Shown here piece by piece: positions 8,619-17,097 of a stretch of DNA of 64,000 bases. How positions within the stretch are numbered: position 1 is the first letter of the stretch; every line of letters begins with the position of its first letter. The notes under the pieces are model-generated. The model did no database searches. It was given only the letters and a program-made list of their open reading frames with translations, and had not been told where the DNA came from. The DNA lies in the NCBI GenBank assembly GCA_963738445.1, contig CAVTWS010000015.1:248001-312000 (forward strand), given 5' to 3'. The DNA is from CAVTWS01 sp963738445 (GTDB lineage Bacteria > Actinomycetota > Acidimicrobiia > Acidimicrobiales > SHLQ01). Made by a program: the position numbers and the translations under genes.

Positions 8619-10144
8619 TGGCAGCCGAGCTCACCGGAGCGTGGTCGGCCCCCGACCGCGTCGCGGTCGACACCGTGGTCGACGCGCTACTGGCCCGAGA
8701 CGCGGTGAACCGGATGTGGTCCGGCGACCACACCCTCTGGCAGGACGATCCCACCGAATGCGCCGACCGGCTGGGCTGGCTCCACGTGATCGACGACATG
8801 CGGTCCGTCGTCGCCGACCTCGAAGCCCTCGCCGACGACTGCGCCGCCGACGGTCTCACCGATGCCGTCGTCTTGGGCATGGGCGGATCGAGCCTGTTCC
8901 CCGAGCTGCTGGCCAAGGCCTTCCCGGCCCGGCCCGGCCGTCTCCGCGTCCACGTGCTCGACACCACCGACCCGGCGGCGATCCAACGAGTCGACGATCG
9001 GTGCCCGCTCGATTCCACGCTGTTCGTCGCCGCCTCGAAGTCCGGCTCCACCATCGAGACCAGCAGTCAGCTGGCGCACGAATGGTCTCGTTACGAGGGC
9101 CGGCCGGACGCCGGATCCCACTTCCTCGCCATCACCGATCCCGGGAGTGCGTTGGGCGCGTTGGGCCGCGAGCGGGGGTTCCGCCAGGTGGTGGAGAACC
9201 GTCCGGACATCGGCGGTCGGTTCTCGGCGCTGTCGTACTTCGGTCTCGTCCCCGCCGCATTGCTCGGGGTCGATCTCGGCTCCCTGCTGGCTCAGGCCTC
9301 CGCCATGGCCGATCGTTGCCGAGCGTCGGATCGCTCCAACCCCGGGCTCGTGCTGGGAGCGGTGATGGCCGCCGCGGCGTCTCGCGGGAGGGACAAGCTC
9401 ACCGTCCTGACGGACCCGGCCATCCCCACGTTCGGTGCCTGGCTCGAGCAACTCGTCGCCGAGTCCACCGGAAAACACGGCCAGGGCGTGCTGCCCGTCG
9501 TCGACGAGCCCGACGAGTTCGCGCCGGCCCGCATGGGTGACCGCCTCATGACCGGCTGGTCGGGGACCGCCTCCCTGCCGACCGATCAGCCGGGCATCTG
9601 GCTCGGCGAACCAGGCGGCCTCGGCGGTCTCGTCTTCGTGTGGGAGGTGGCGACGGCGCTGTGCGGCGCGGCCATGGGCCTGAACCCGTTCGACCAGCCC
9701 GATGTCGCGGCCGCCAAGTCCGCCACCTCAGCGGTGCTGGAGTCCGGGCTGCCGGACATCCCCCTGACCTCGGTGGCCGACATCCTGGCCGACATCGGGG
9801 CCGGCGACTACGTGGCCCTGTGCGCCTTCGTCGATCCCGGCTCCGCGCTCGTCGACCGCCTGCAGGAGGCCCGGCTGCGCATCGGGCGTCGCCTCGGCGT
9901 CGCCACCACGTTGGGGCTCGGGCCCCGGTTCCTCCACTCGACGGGCCAGCTCCACAAGGGCGGAGCACCCAACGGGGTGTTCATCCAGGTGGTGGGCGAC
10001 GACCCGTCGGACATCGAGATCCCCGGGCAACCGTTCTCGTTCTCGACGCTCAAATGGGCGCAGGCCGCGGGCGATCTTCAGGTGCTCGGCGAGCGCGGCC
10101 GCCGGGTCGCCCGGGTCGCCATCTCCGACCTGCTCGATGTCTGA
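8618..10144 (+). CDS. pgi: Glucose-6-phosphate isomerase (SIS family)
   Basis: A 508-residue protein starting at ATG 8618, with GGGAGGGT 10 bases upstream and a one-base overlap with the previous gene. It interconverts glucose 6-phosphate and fructose 6-phosphate. The SIS sugar-phosphate-binding segments are clear: DAVVLGMGGSSLFPELLAKAF, and FVAASKSGSTIETSSQLAHEW with the SGST phosphate loop. The C-terminal RFLHSTGQLHKGG carries the conserved histidine and lysine region of phosphoglucose isomerases. Some actinobacterial homologues are fused to or annotated as transaldolase/isomerase; no transaldolase domain is present here. The 3' end faces the next gene with a 13-bp gap. Confidence 0.85.
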   Translation: MAAELTGAWSAPDRVAVDTVVDALLARDAVNRMWSGDHTLWQDDPTECADRLGWLHVIDDMRSVVADLEALADDCAADGLTDAVVLGMGGSSLFPELLAKAFPARPGRLRVHVLDTTDPAAIQRVDDRCPLDSTLFVAASKSGSTIETSSQLAHEWSRYEGRPDAGSHFLAITDPGSALGALGRERGFRQVVENRPDIGGRFSALSYFGLVPAALLGVDLGSLLAQASAMADRCRASDRSNPGLVLGAVMAAAASRGRDKLTVLTDPAIPTFGAWLEQLVAESTGKHGQGVLPVVDEPDEFAPARMGDRLMTGWSGTASLPTDQPGIWLGEPGGLGGLVFVWEVATALCGAAMGLNPFDQPDVAAAKSATSAVLESGLPDIPLTSVADILADIGAGDYVALCAFVDPGSALVDRLQEARLRIGRRLGVATTLGLGPRFLHSTGQLHKGGAPNGVFIQVVGDDPSDIEIPGQPFSFSTLKWAQAAGDLQVLGERGRRVARVAISDLLDV

Positions 10145-10157
10145 CCGGTCGGGCCCG

Positions 10158-11429
10158 TCAGGCCTCGGCCAGGGAATCGGGCACCAGGCGGGCCAGAAGG
10201 CTCGCCGCCTTGTAGACGCTCTCGGCAGGGCCGAGCTCGTCCTCCTTCAAGAGGTTGGCCATGATGCGCAGCGCCCAATCCATCAGCGTGTGCGACCGCA
10301 TGCCGACACCCGTCAGTTGCCGTAGGAGCACGGGGTTGCCGATCACCTTGGCGAACAGGCGGGCCACCTTGAAGTAGAGGCGGTACTCCTCATCGAGGAG
10401 TCGCGGGTACTGCTGGAGGGCGAGGCCGTCGCCGGTGAGCACGGCCTCGGCGATGAGGGTGGCGGCGAGTCGACCGGTCTCGTAGGCGTAGTCGATGCCC
10501 TCGCCGTTGAACGGGTTGATCGCCCCCGCCGCATCGCCGACCAGCGCCCAGGTGGGTCCGACCTTCGGCCCGACCGACCCCGCCATGGGCAGACGCCCTC
10601 CCGTGGGCGCCTGGGTCGGGTTGTCGGGGTCGATGCCCCAATACTCCGGCAGCGAGTGCGCGAACTCGGTCATCAGGTGCGAGGTGTTGACCTCACGCCA
10701 GTCACGGAAGGTCGACAGCAGCCCGATGCCCACGTTGATCGTGCCGTCGCCCACCGGGAAGATCCAGCCGTAGCCGGGCAGGCTGTTGCCGTTGCGATCG
10801 CGGACATCGAGGGCGCTCTCGATCCACGGATCGGCGTGGAGCGGGCTCTCGAAGTAGGTCCGGATGGCCATGCCCTGCGGATAGGTACGGTCACGGGTGG
10901 CGCCGAGCGAGCGCCCGAAGCGGGAGTTCGAGCCGTCGGCGACGATGACGTAACGGGCGTGGATGTCCTCTTCGACGCCGATCGACTTGTCGAGGACGGT
11001 GGCACCGACCAGCTGGCCGTGGTGCCAGATCGGCCGCACCGCCTCGGTCCCCGAGCGCAACGTGGCGCCCTGGGCGACCGCGTTTGCGGCCACGAACGTG
11101 TCGAGCTCGCGACGCTTCACCACGTAGCCGTAGTTGGGATAGACGGGATGCTCCGGCCAGGCCAGCTCGAGTACCCGCTTGTGCGCGACCGCGCGGAGGC
11201 CGTCGACGCGGTGGAAGTCGGTGAGCCGCTCGGCGAGACCCATGTCCGCGAGTTGTTTGACCGCTCGCGGGGTGAGGCCATCGCCGCACGTCTTGTCGCG
11301 AGGGAAGGTCTTGCGCTCCACGATGCACACGTCGATGCCGTGGGCGGCGGCCCAGTACCCGGCCGCGGCGCCGCCGGGGCCGCCACCGATCACCAGCAGG
11401 TCGTGACGATGAGGGGATCCGTGGGCCAT
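10158..11429 (-). CDS. Geranylgeranyl-reductase-family FAD oxidoreductase, possible menaquinone reductase
   Basis: A 423-residue flavoprotein. It has an N-terminal dinucleotide-binding motif DLLVIGGGPGGAAAGYWAA (about 9-27), the family motif FPRDKTCGDGLTPRAVKQL (about 42-60), an ARYVIVADGSNSRFGRSLG segment, and the FAD ribityl-binding stretch WALVGDAAGAINPFNGEGIDYA near residue 300. Such enzymes hydrogenate isoprenoid chains. In mycobacteria one (MenJ) saturates one unit of the menaquinone side chain. Location beside bc-complex and complex I genes makes a menaquinone role attractive, but this is inferred; archaeal-type lipid or chlorophyll-side-chain reductases share the motifs. Confidence 0.8.
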   Translation of the reverse strand: MAHGSPHRHDLLVIGGGPGGAAAGYWAAAHGIDVCIVERKTFPRDKTCGDGLTPRAVKQLADMGLAERLTDFHRVDGLRAVAHKRVLELAWPEHPVYPNYGYVVKRRELDTFVAANAVAQGATLRSGTEAVRPIWHHGQLVGATVLDKSIGVEEDIHARYVIVADGSNSRFGRSLGATRDRTYPQGMAIRTYFESPLHADPWIESALDVRDRNGNSLPGYGWIFPVGDGTINVGIGLLSTFRDWREVNTSHLMTEFAHSLPEYWGIDPDNPTQAPTGGRLPMAGSVGPKVGPTWALVGDAAGAINPFNGEGIDYAYETGRLAATLIAEAVLTGDGLALQQYPRLLDEEYRLYFKVARLFAKVIGNPVLLRQLTGVGMRSHTLMDWALRIMANLLKEDELGPAESVYKAASLLARLVPDSLAEA

Positions 11430-11482
11430 TGCCCGAGGCTACCGGTGGTGAGGAGATCGCCCGCCGGTCGCCGCGGAGGGGT

Positions 11483-12309
11483 TCACCACACGCGGGGGCG
11501 GGCGGCATCGCGGCGACCTGTCGCGCCAGCGCCGAGTCGAGATCGGCTCGCCGTTCGGCGTGGCGGGGCCGATCGTCCTCGTGGGTGAGGATCAGGAACT
11601 GGTCGGCTACCACCGCGTCGGCCACGATCGGGCCCACGGCCTCGGGATCGATGCCCGACGACATCATGTAGTCGGGCATGTGGAACCAGGGCGTTCCTTC
11701 GGGGATACCCGAGAGCCGGGCGTTCTCGCCGAGGTTCGTGTGGATGACGCCGGGGCACAGCACCGAGACGCCGATGCCCTGCGCCTTCAAGTACACGTAG
11801 AGGCCCTCGGTCAACCCGAAGGCTCCGAACTTCGACGTGATGTACGGGATGGCGTCCCAGCTGTAGGCGTACAAGCCGGCGACCGATGCCGTGGTGATCA
11901 CGTGGCCCGAACCGCGTTCCTGCATGTGGGGCACGAACGCCTGGATTCCCCGCACGACGCCGAGCACGTTGACGTCGAAGATCCAACGCCAGTCGTCGAG
12001 AGGAACCCGCTCGGGCGGGCCGAGCACGGCGACCCCGGCGTTGTTCATCAGCAGGTCGACGTGACCCATGACGTCGAGCGCCTGGTCCCGCAGGTTGGTC
12101 ACGTCGTCGTCGTCGGTGACATCGCACCGGACGGCGAGACCCCGCCGACCCAACGACTCGACCTCGGCCACGGTCTCGGCCAGCCGAGTCTCGTTGATGT
12201 CGGCCACGACGACGTCGGCGCCCCGACGGGCGAACTCCATGACGCAGGAGCGGCCGATGCCGCTGGCCCCGCCGGTGACGACCGCGACGGTGCCCTCGGT
12301 GATCAGCAT
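11483..12309 (-). CDS. Short-chain dehydrogenase/reductase (3' end uncertain)
   Basis: A classical SDR with TGGASGIGRS (NAD(P)-binding), NNAGVAVLG, and catalytic Ser, Tyr and Lys in TTASVAGLYAY...YITSKFGAFG. ATG 12309 is preferred over TTG 12321, which overlaps the preceding stop. As read, the frame stays open to 10891, overlapping the flavoprotein gene on the same strand by about 540 bases, and the extra 180 residues have no SDR character. A one-base shift near 11500 gives a stop at 11483 and a normal length of about 275 residues. The end given assumes that shift. Substrate unknown. Confidence 0.7.
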
Positions 12310-12317
12310 GGCGCGAC

Positions 12318-13106
12318 TCAACCCTCGGGGGAGAGGTACTCGCCGAGGATCTCGTCGATCATGGCACGAGGATTGGCGGGCTCGAACGGGGCCCCCTCGT
12401 CGAGGACGAGAGCGCCGGACGCGATGGCTTCGTCGAGCGCGATGACGAGCTCCTCGCTGGCCGCGTCACCGCCGAACTCGACCCTTTCGTACATGACGAC
12501 GGCGAGGAGCTCGTGCTGGGACAACGGATCCGAACCGCCTCCAAACCCCGGCATGCCGCCACCGACGGGCTTGGCCTGCGCCCCGTAGGTGGGGCGGCCC
12601 CAGTCCGCCGAACCCAGGGCGATCCACTCCATGTGGTCAGCGGCGTCGGGCCAGGTGTCGAGCACGGCCCCACCGGACATGGCCGGGCCGACACCTCCGC
12701 CACCGGACGCGCCATGACACGACGCGCACTTGGCCGCATAGAGCTCCTCGCCCTCGGCGACCAGGCCGGCCGCTTCGACGGGCGGATCCTCCAACGTGCC
12801 GACATACGTGTAGGCCCAGATCGGCAACCCGAGCAGGACCGGCATGGCCCAGAGCGGCACCTTCTTGCGCCGGAGAGCCGCTTCGACGTGGGGCGGGGGC
12901 GGGGCCACCACCTTCACCGGGGTCTCGACCCGGGCCGGGGCGGCCGCGGCGGCAGCCGTCGCCGGGGCGCGGTCACCGCCGGCCGTGGCGGCGATGTCGC
13001 TGCCGGTCGACGCGGCGGGGGGGGCCGCCGGAGCGTCGCCGCCCAGCCCGAGGGCGGCTCTCCGCTCACGCGAGCGCTGGAGCAGGTGCTCGGGGATCTC
13101 GGTCAC
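12318..13106 (-). CDS. Membrane-anchored monoheme cytochrome c
   Basis: A 262-residue protein starting with GTG at 13106. It opens with TEIPEHLLQRSRERRAALG, then an Ala/Pro-rich linker, one transmembrane helix (about 88-104, VPLWAMPVLLGLPIWAYTY) and a periplasmic cytochrome c domain with the heme motif CASCH (about 129-133). A likely axial Met lies in GGGMPGFGG. It probably shuttles electrons between the bc complex and a terminal oxidase. It is divergent from the bc cluster across a 470-bp gap. The N-terminal tag recurs in the cytochrome b C-terminal subunit (15314), which ties the two together. Confidence 0.82.
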   Translation of the reverse strand: MTEIPEHLLQRSRERRAALGLGGDAPAAPPAASTGSDIAATAGGDRAPATAAAAAAPARVETPVKVVAPPPPHVEAALRRKKVPLWAMPVLLGLPIWAYTYVGTLEDPPVEAAGLVAEGEELYAAKCASCHGASGGGGVGPAMSGGAVLDTWPDAADHMEWIALGSADWGRPTYGAQAKPVGGGMPGFGGGSDPLSQHELLAVVMYERVEFGGDAASEELVIALDEAIASGALVLDEGAPFEPANPRAMIDEILGEYLSPEG

Positions 13107-13576
13107 GTGGTGCCTCCGCGGCGGAAACGGGAATCGGGTGGCGAGCGGTGCTCGGGCCTGCGACGGACGAACGCGAAGCTCGTGGAAAGGCGCGGCGCGC
13201 CACGTCGAGACGGGGTCACTGTACGCCCATCATCTCGCGTCAGGCCAAGGCGAGGAAGGACCCTCGTCATCGACCGATGAGCGGCGTTCCGGCCGTCGCC
13301 GACGGCCGATGAGAGGCCCGGGTGGGGCGACGTGACGGCGGTCGCCGGCACCTCGTCCGATGTGCCAGGCCGATTTGGCCCGTGGTAGACACGTCCCCGG
13401 TCCGGCCGTCTGGGCTGGACCCTCGGTACTATCTCAGGTGACCGGCTCCGCACCCCGACGGTGCGTCGTCCCGGGTCAGCACAACGATGCTCGTTCGAAC
13501 CTCAAACGACCGGCTCTCCTGCCCGAGGGCCTCTTCCTGTAGAGCCACAACCAGAAGCGAAGGAGGTGCCTGAACC
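13107..13576. promoter_or_regulatory. Divergent intergenic region before the bc cluster
   Basis: 470 bases without a convincing gene between the cytochrome c gene (minus) and the first bc-cluster gene (plus). It must hold both promoters. TACTAT at 13427-13432 fits a -10 hexamer for the plus strand, but no clear -35 is visible. A strong Shine-Dalgarno, AAGGAGGTG, at about 13559-13567 serves the GTG at 13577. Confidence 0.35.
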
Positions 13577-14017
13577 GTGGTTTCGTTCGTGGTCTCCATC
13601 GTGGTCTCGATGATCCTCATCGCCGCCGCCGTCTGGTACATGAAGCGTCGTCCGGCGGGCGCAGTCACCACCTGGGGTGAGGCGATGGCCGGGGCGTTCT
13701 ACGTCTTCCTGGTCTTCTTTCTCGTGTACGGCGTGGTGCCGCACTACTGGCTCAACTGGGCCGATGGCGAACTCGCCTGGCGCCCCGACAAGATCGTCTA
13801 CGGCCCGGGCAACATCTTGAAGCCCAAAGCCGAGGGCGGAAACCTGCCCTTCACACTGTCGTACCAGACGCTGCGAGATTTCATCGCCGTCGGCATCTAC
13901 GGCGTGTTCATCGGCGCCAACGTGTCCCTGTGGTCGATGTGGCAGAGCCGCGGCAAGACCGCGCCGGTCGAACCGGTGTCGGAGTACGGCCGCCCGTTGG
14001 TGCGTGAAGGGGTCTGA
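13577..14017 (+). CDS. Small membrane protein of the menaquinol:cytochrome c oxidoreductase cluster
   Basis: A 146-residue protein with a GTG start after AAGGAGGTG. Three hydrophobic segments are visible: residues 2-21, about 38-56 (GAFYVFLVFFLVYGVVPHYWL) and about 107-123 (FIAVGIYGVFIGANVSLW). No catalytic motif is recognised. It is the first gene of the bc cluster, 2 bases upstream of the ferredoxin gene, so it is probably an accessory or anchoring subunit. I do not recognise a named family. Confidence 0.7.
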   Translation: MVSFVVSIVVSMILIAAAVWYMKRRPAGAVTTWGEAMAGAFYVFLVFFLVYGVVPHYWLNWADGELAWRPDKIVYGPGNILKPKAEGGNLPFTLSYQTLRDFIAVGIYGVFIGANVSLWSMWQSRGKTAPVEPVSEYGRPLVREGV

Positions 14018-14019
14018 AC

Positions 14020-14436
14020 ATGGCCGTCACCGATGCCAACCCGCCGCTACCGGAGTTCGTCGCCGACTACGTCCTCCAAGAGGTCGATGCGGCCTGGCTC
14101 CAGTCCCAGGTCAAACCGAAGCAATTCATCCACATCGACCAGTCCGAGTGCATCATGTGCGAGGGCTGCGTGGATATCTGTCCCTGGAAATGCATCCACA
14201 TGGTGCAACCGGGTGCGGTCGACTCCGCCATCGGCACCGAGCGTCCGGGCAGCGACCCCAGTGACCAGGTCATCTTCGTGATCGACGATGATGTCTGCAC
14301 CCGGTGTGCCCTGTGCGTCGACCGGTGCCCCACCGGCGTCATCATCCTCGGCAAGCTCGGCGACCCGTCACCCAACGGCGACCTCCACCAACGAACGAAC
14401 ACCCACGGTTACGGCTACGGCATGCGGCTCGGCTGA
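14020..14436 (+). CDS. 2x[4Fe-4S] ferredoxin in the bc cluster
   Basis: A 138-residue protein with two complete 4Fe-4S motifs: CIMCEGCVDICP (about 46-57) and CTRCALCVDRCP (about 93-104). The N-terminal 40 residues and a linker of about 35 residues between clusters make it longer than simple bacterial ferredoxins. It sits between the small membrane protein and cytochrome b, only a few bases from the former. A ferredoxin is not part of the canonical bc1 or b6f complex, so it may be an extra electron-entry or exit subunit. The partner is unknown. Confidence 0.85.
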   Translation: MAVTDANPPLPEFVADYVLQEVDAAWLQSQVKPKQFIHIDQSECIMCEGCVDICPWKCIHMVQPGAVDSAIGTERPGSDPSDQVIFVIDDDVCTRCALCVDRCPTGVIILGKLGDPSPNGDLHQRTNTHGYGYGMRLG

Positions 14437-14512
14437 GCCCACGCCTCGAAACCAACCATCCACCCACCCAGCGACACCCCCTCACAGCACGGGCAACAGG
14501 GAGATTCCCAAC

Positions 14513-15295
14513 GTGGCGAGCACGAAGCCGCCGCTCCCAGAGCGGTTGCAAGAGCAAGTTCAGAAGACACTCGACAACGTCCAGGGCTCACAGACCTGGA
14601 CCTCGATCTTCCGTCCCGGCTCCATTTTCCGAAAGGGCTATTCCGACAGCCCCCGAAACCGGTCCTACGTGATCATGAACAGCGTGCTCTACCACCTCCA
14701 CCCGGTGAAGGTGAAGCGGCACGCGGTGAAGGTGAGCTACACCCTCTGCCTCGGCGGATTGAGCTTCTTCCTGTTCATCCTGCTCACCGTGACGGGCATC
14801 TTCTTGATGTTCTTCTATCGACCCACGGCGGCCCAGGCGTGGGACGACATCTCGACCCTGCAGAACTCAGTGACGTTCGGCCTGCTCGTGCGCAACATGC
14901 ACCGGTGGGCGGCCCACCTCATGGTGCTGTCGGTCTTCTTGCACATGGCCCGCGTCTTCTACCACGGCGCCTACAAGCCGCCGCGGGAGTTCAACTGGGT
15001 CATCGGCGTGATGCTGCTCCAGCTCACCTTGCTGCTCTCGTTCACCGGATATCTGCTGCCGTGGGATCAGCTGGCCCTGTGGGCCGTCACGGTGGGTACC
15101 AACATGATGGGATACACACCGGTGTTCGGTAGTCAGGTCCGGTTCGTGCTCCTCGGAGGCGTGGAGATCGGCACCGACACCTTGTTGCGTTGGTATGTGC
15201 TCCACGTCCTCATGCTCCCATTCGTCATCGTCATCTTCATGGCCATCCACTTCTGGCGGGTGCGCAAGGATGGCGGCATTTCCGGTCCCCTCTGA
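14513..15295 (+). CDS. qcrB: Cytochrome b, N-terminal subunit (b6-type)
   Basis: A 260-residue protein. GTG 14513 was chosen because it follows AGGGAG at a suitable distance and upstream codons are not protein-like. It contains the four-helix heme-b core: HRWAAHLMVLSVFLHMAR and HVLMLPFVIVIFMAIHFWR supply the histidine pairs for the two b hemes, and LLSFTGYLLPWDQLALWA is the Qo-side cd-helix region. As in Bacillus and cyanobacteria, cytochrome b is split; the C-terminal helices are in the next gene. The soluble N-terminus is about 75 residues long. It oxidises menaquinol and delivers electrons to the Rieske protein and quinone site. Confidence 0.9.
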   Translation: MASTKPPLPERLQEQVQKTLDNVQGSQTWTSIFRPGSIFRKGYSDSPRNRSYVIMNSVLYHLHPVKVKRHAVKVSYTLCLGGLSFFLFILLTVTGIFLMFFYRPTAAQAWDDISTLQNSVTFGLLVRNMHRWAAHLMVLSVFLHMARVFYHGAYKPPREFNWVIGVMLLQLTLLLSFTGYLLPWDQLALWAVTVGTNMMGYTPVFGSQVRFVLLGGVEIGTDTLLRWYVLHVLMLPFVIVIFMAIHFWRVRKDGGISGPL

Positions 15296-15313
15296 GCCGA
15301 AGGTCCACGAGCC

Positions 15314-16114
15314 ATGACCGAAATACCCGAACACCTGCTCAAACGGGCAGCCGAAGCCAAAGCCAAAGCAGCCGCCAAGGCGGCCGCGGAGAGCGCGCCC
15401 GCCGACACCTCCGCCGCCGCGCCCGCTGACACCGGGCCGACCTCGGAGGCGGCGAGCAAGATTCCCGCCCACCTGTTGGAGCGCAGCAAGGCGGCCAAGG
15501 CCAAAGCCGCCGGAGGTGGAGGCACCGCGACGGCGACCGCCACCGCCCCGGCCACGACCGGCGGGGGCGCCTCACCCGTGGCGGCGGGAGGCCCGGCGCC
15601 GGTCCCGGCCGGGCCCGGCGGTCACACCCAACGCCTGCTCACGGTGGTCAAGTCCGGCTCCATCCAAGACGTCAAGGCCACGCCGCAGGACAAGGTCCAC
15701 ACCTGGCCCCACCTGCTGGTCGTCGAGTTCGTGGCCGCGCTGGTCATCACCGCCTTCACGCTGTTCTTCTCGATCTTCGTCAACGCGCCGCTGCTGGAGC
15801 TGGCCAACTTCAACCAGACCCCGAACCCGTCGAAGGCGCCGTGGTACTTCCTGGGTCTCCAGGAGCTCCTCACCATGTTCCACCCCATGGTGGCGGGCGT
15901 GACGGTGCCGGGCATGGGCCTGATCCTGCTCACCCTTGCTCCGTACATCGACAAGAACCCGAGCAACCGTCCCGAGGACCGCAAGTTCGCCATCTCGCTC
16001 ATGACCATCCACATGATGTTCTGGGTGGTGTTGGTGATGATCGGTTCCTTCTTCCGGGGCCCCGGCTTCAACTTCGTCTTCCCGTGGCACGCCGGCCTCT
16101 TCTTCGAGCTGTGA
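15314..16114 (+). CDS. qcrC: Cytochrome b, C-terminal subunit (subunit IV type) with long Ala/Lys extension
   Basis: A 266-residue protein. Residues 1-110 are an Ala/Lys/Pro-rich extension that begins TEIPEHLLKRAAEAKAKA and contains a second copy, KIPAHLLERSKAAKAKA. Membrane helices follow from about 135, with NPSKAPWYFLGLQELL in the place of the PEWY loop at the Qo site; APWYF occurs in menaquinol-type complexes such as that of Bacillus. Three helices are seen. The N-terminal tag is shared with the cytochrome c at 13106. The symbol follows Bacillus usage for the C-terminal b subunit; actinobacterial naming differs. Confidence 0.85.
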   Translation: MTEIPEHLLKRAAEAKAKAAAKAAAESAPADTSAAAPADTGPTSEAASKIPAHLLERSKAAKAKAAGGGGTATATATAPATTGGGASPVAAGGPAPVPAGPGGHTQRLLTVVKSGSIQDVKATPQDKVHTWPHLLVVEFVAALVITAFTLFFSIFVNAPLLELANFNQTPNPSKAPWYFLGLQELLTMFHPMVAGVTVPGMGLILLTLAPYIDKNPSNRPEDRKFAISLMTIHMMFWVVLVMIGSFFRGPGFNFVFPWHAGLFFEL

Positions 16115-16155
16115 GGACCATGCCGTGAGCCCGACCCCCCTTCCCCCACTGCGAC

Positions 16156-16200
16156 GACCCGATTCGCGACGATCCAGTTCGCGACCATCGGGTTCGTGAT
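16156..16200. repeat. Three degenerate 15-bp tandem units before the Rieske gene
   Basis: GACCCGATTCGCGAC, GATCCAGTTCGCGAC and CATCGGGTTCGTGAT follow one another at 16156-16170, 16171-16185 and 16186-16200, in the 103-bp spacer between cytochrome b and the Rieske gene. The Shine-Dalgarno of the next gene follows at once. No hairpin is obvious. Confidence 0.6.
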
Positions 16201-16217
16201 CATGAGGAGTGCCTGAC

Positions 16218-17087
16218 ATGGAGGCCATCGCCATCGCCATACCGATCCTGGTGGTGCTCGCCATCGTGGTCGTGATCGTGGCCATGCGGCGCCGGGATGC
16301 GGGCGACGCCATGGGTGCGCTGTCTCGCGAGACGGTCAAGCGCGACCGGTCCGAAGCGGTCGCTGTCCCTACCACCACCCCCGGCGAAGCGGCGGTCTCG
16401 CTCACCGGACGAGCAGTCGAGAAGGCGGCGGTCCTCGAGCGCAAGGGCGAGCTCGTGCCGGCCGCCACCGCCGCCCCCGTGCCCTGGGTGCCGCCCACCG
16501 AGGAGCAGGTCGGCGTGGCCCGCCGGCAGTTCCTCAACCGCAGCATCGTCGGCTTCATGGGTCTGGGCCTCTCCGGCTTCGGCGCTTCGTGCATCGCCTT
16601 CCTGTGGCCCGGCAGCGCCACCGGGTTCGGCTCGAAGATCCGGGTCGGCAACGTCTCTGATGTCCTGGCCGACATTCGGGCCGCCAACGGCTTCCTGTAT
16701 CGGCCGGACGGTCGCATGTGGTTGGTCGAATACCCCGCCGCGGCGCTCGAGAAGGGCCGGGCCGCCTACGGCGCGACCCCGGCCTGGCCCGGCATCGAAG
16801 CCGGCGTGAAGGCGCTTTACCAGAAGTGCCCGCACCTCGGGTGCCGCGTCCCCGAGTGTGCCACCTCGCAGTGGTTCGAGTGCCCCTGCCACGGTTCGCA
16901 GTACAACCAGGTCGGCGAGAAGCGTGCCGGCCCCGCCCCTCGGGGCATGGACTTCTTCGCCATGGAGGTCAGCGGCGGCGTGCTCACCGTCAACACCGGC
17001 ACCATCATCGGCGGCCCCGCCATCGGCATCAACACCACCGGCCAGGAGGCCGAGGGTCCCCACTGCCTGTCGAACTCCGAGCACTGA
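16218..17087 (+). CDS. qcrA: Rieske iron-sulfur protein of the bc complex
   Basis: A 289-residue protein. ATG 16218 lies 8 bases after AGGAG, better than the GTG at 16209, which overlaps it. A first transmembrane segment covers residues 1-20 and a second (about 112-130, SIVGFMGLGLSGFGASCIAFLW) precedes the head domain. The 2Fe-2S ligands are in CPHLGCRVP and CPCHGSQYN (about 201-228), and the pair of disulfide cysteines is present. The double membrane anchor and long N-terminus match actinobacterial Rieske proteins. It moves electrons from menaquinol to the diheme cytochrome c encoded next. Confidence 0.92.
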   Translation: MEAIAIAIPILVVLAIVVVIVAMRRRDAGDAMGALSRETVKRDRSEAVAVPTTTPGEAAVSLTGRAVEKAAVLERKGELVPAATAAPVPWVPPTEEQVGVARRQFLNRSIVGFMGLGLSGFGASCIAFLWPGSATGFGSKIRVGNVSDVLADIRAANGFLYRPDGRMWLVEYPAAALEKGRAAYGATPAWPGIEAGVKALYQKCPHLGCRVPECATSQWFECPCHGSQYNQVGEKRAGPAPRGMDFFAMEVSGGVLTVNTGTIIGGPAIGINTTGQEAEGPHCLSNSEH

Positions 17088-17097
17088 GGCCCACCCG

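Noticed and set aside
10891..11482. Extended C-terminus of the SDR overlapping the flavoprotein gene
   Set aside because: The residues have Arg/Pro-rich composition typical of an off-frame reading, and the flavoprotein frame has strong motifs in the same DNA.
13103..13453. Minus-strand frame of 116 residues in the bc-cluster intergenic region
   Set aside because: Arg/Pro/Ser-rich with no hydrophobic core and no Shine-Dalgarno; probably non-coding.
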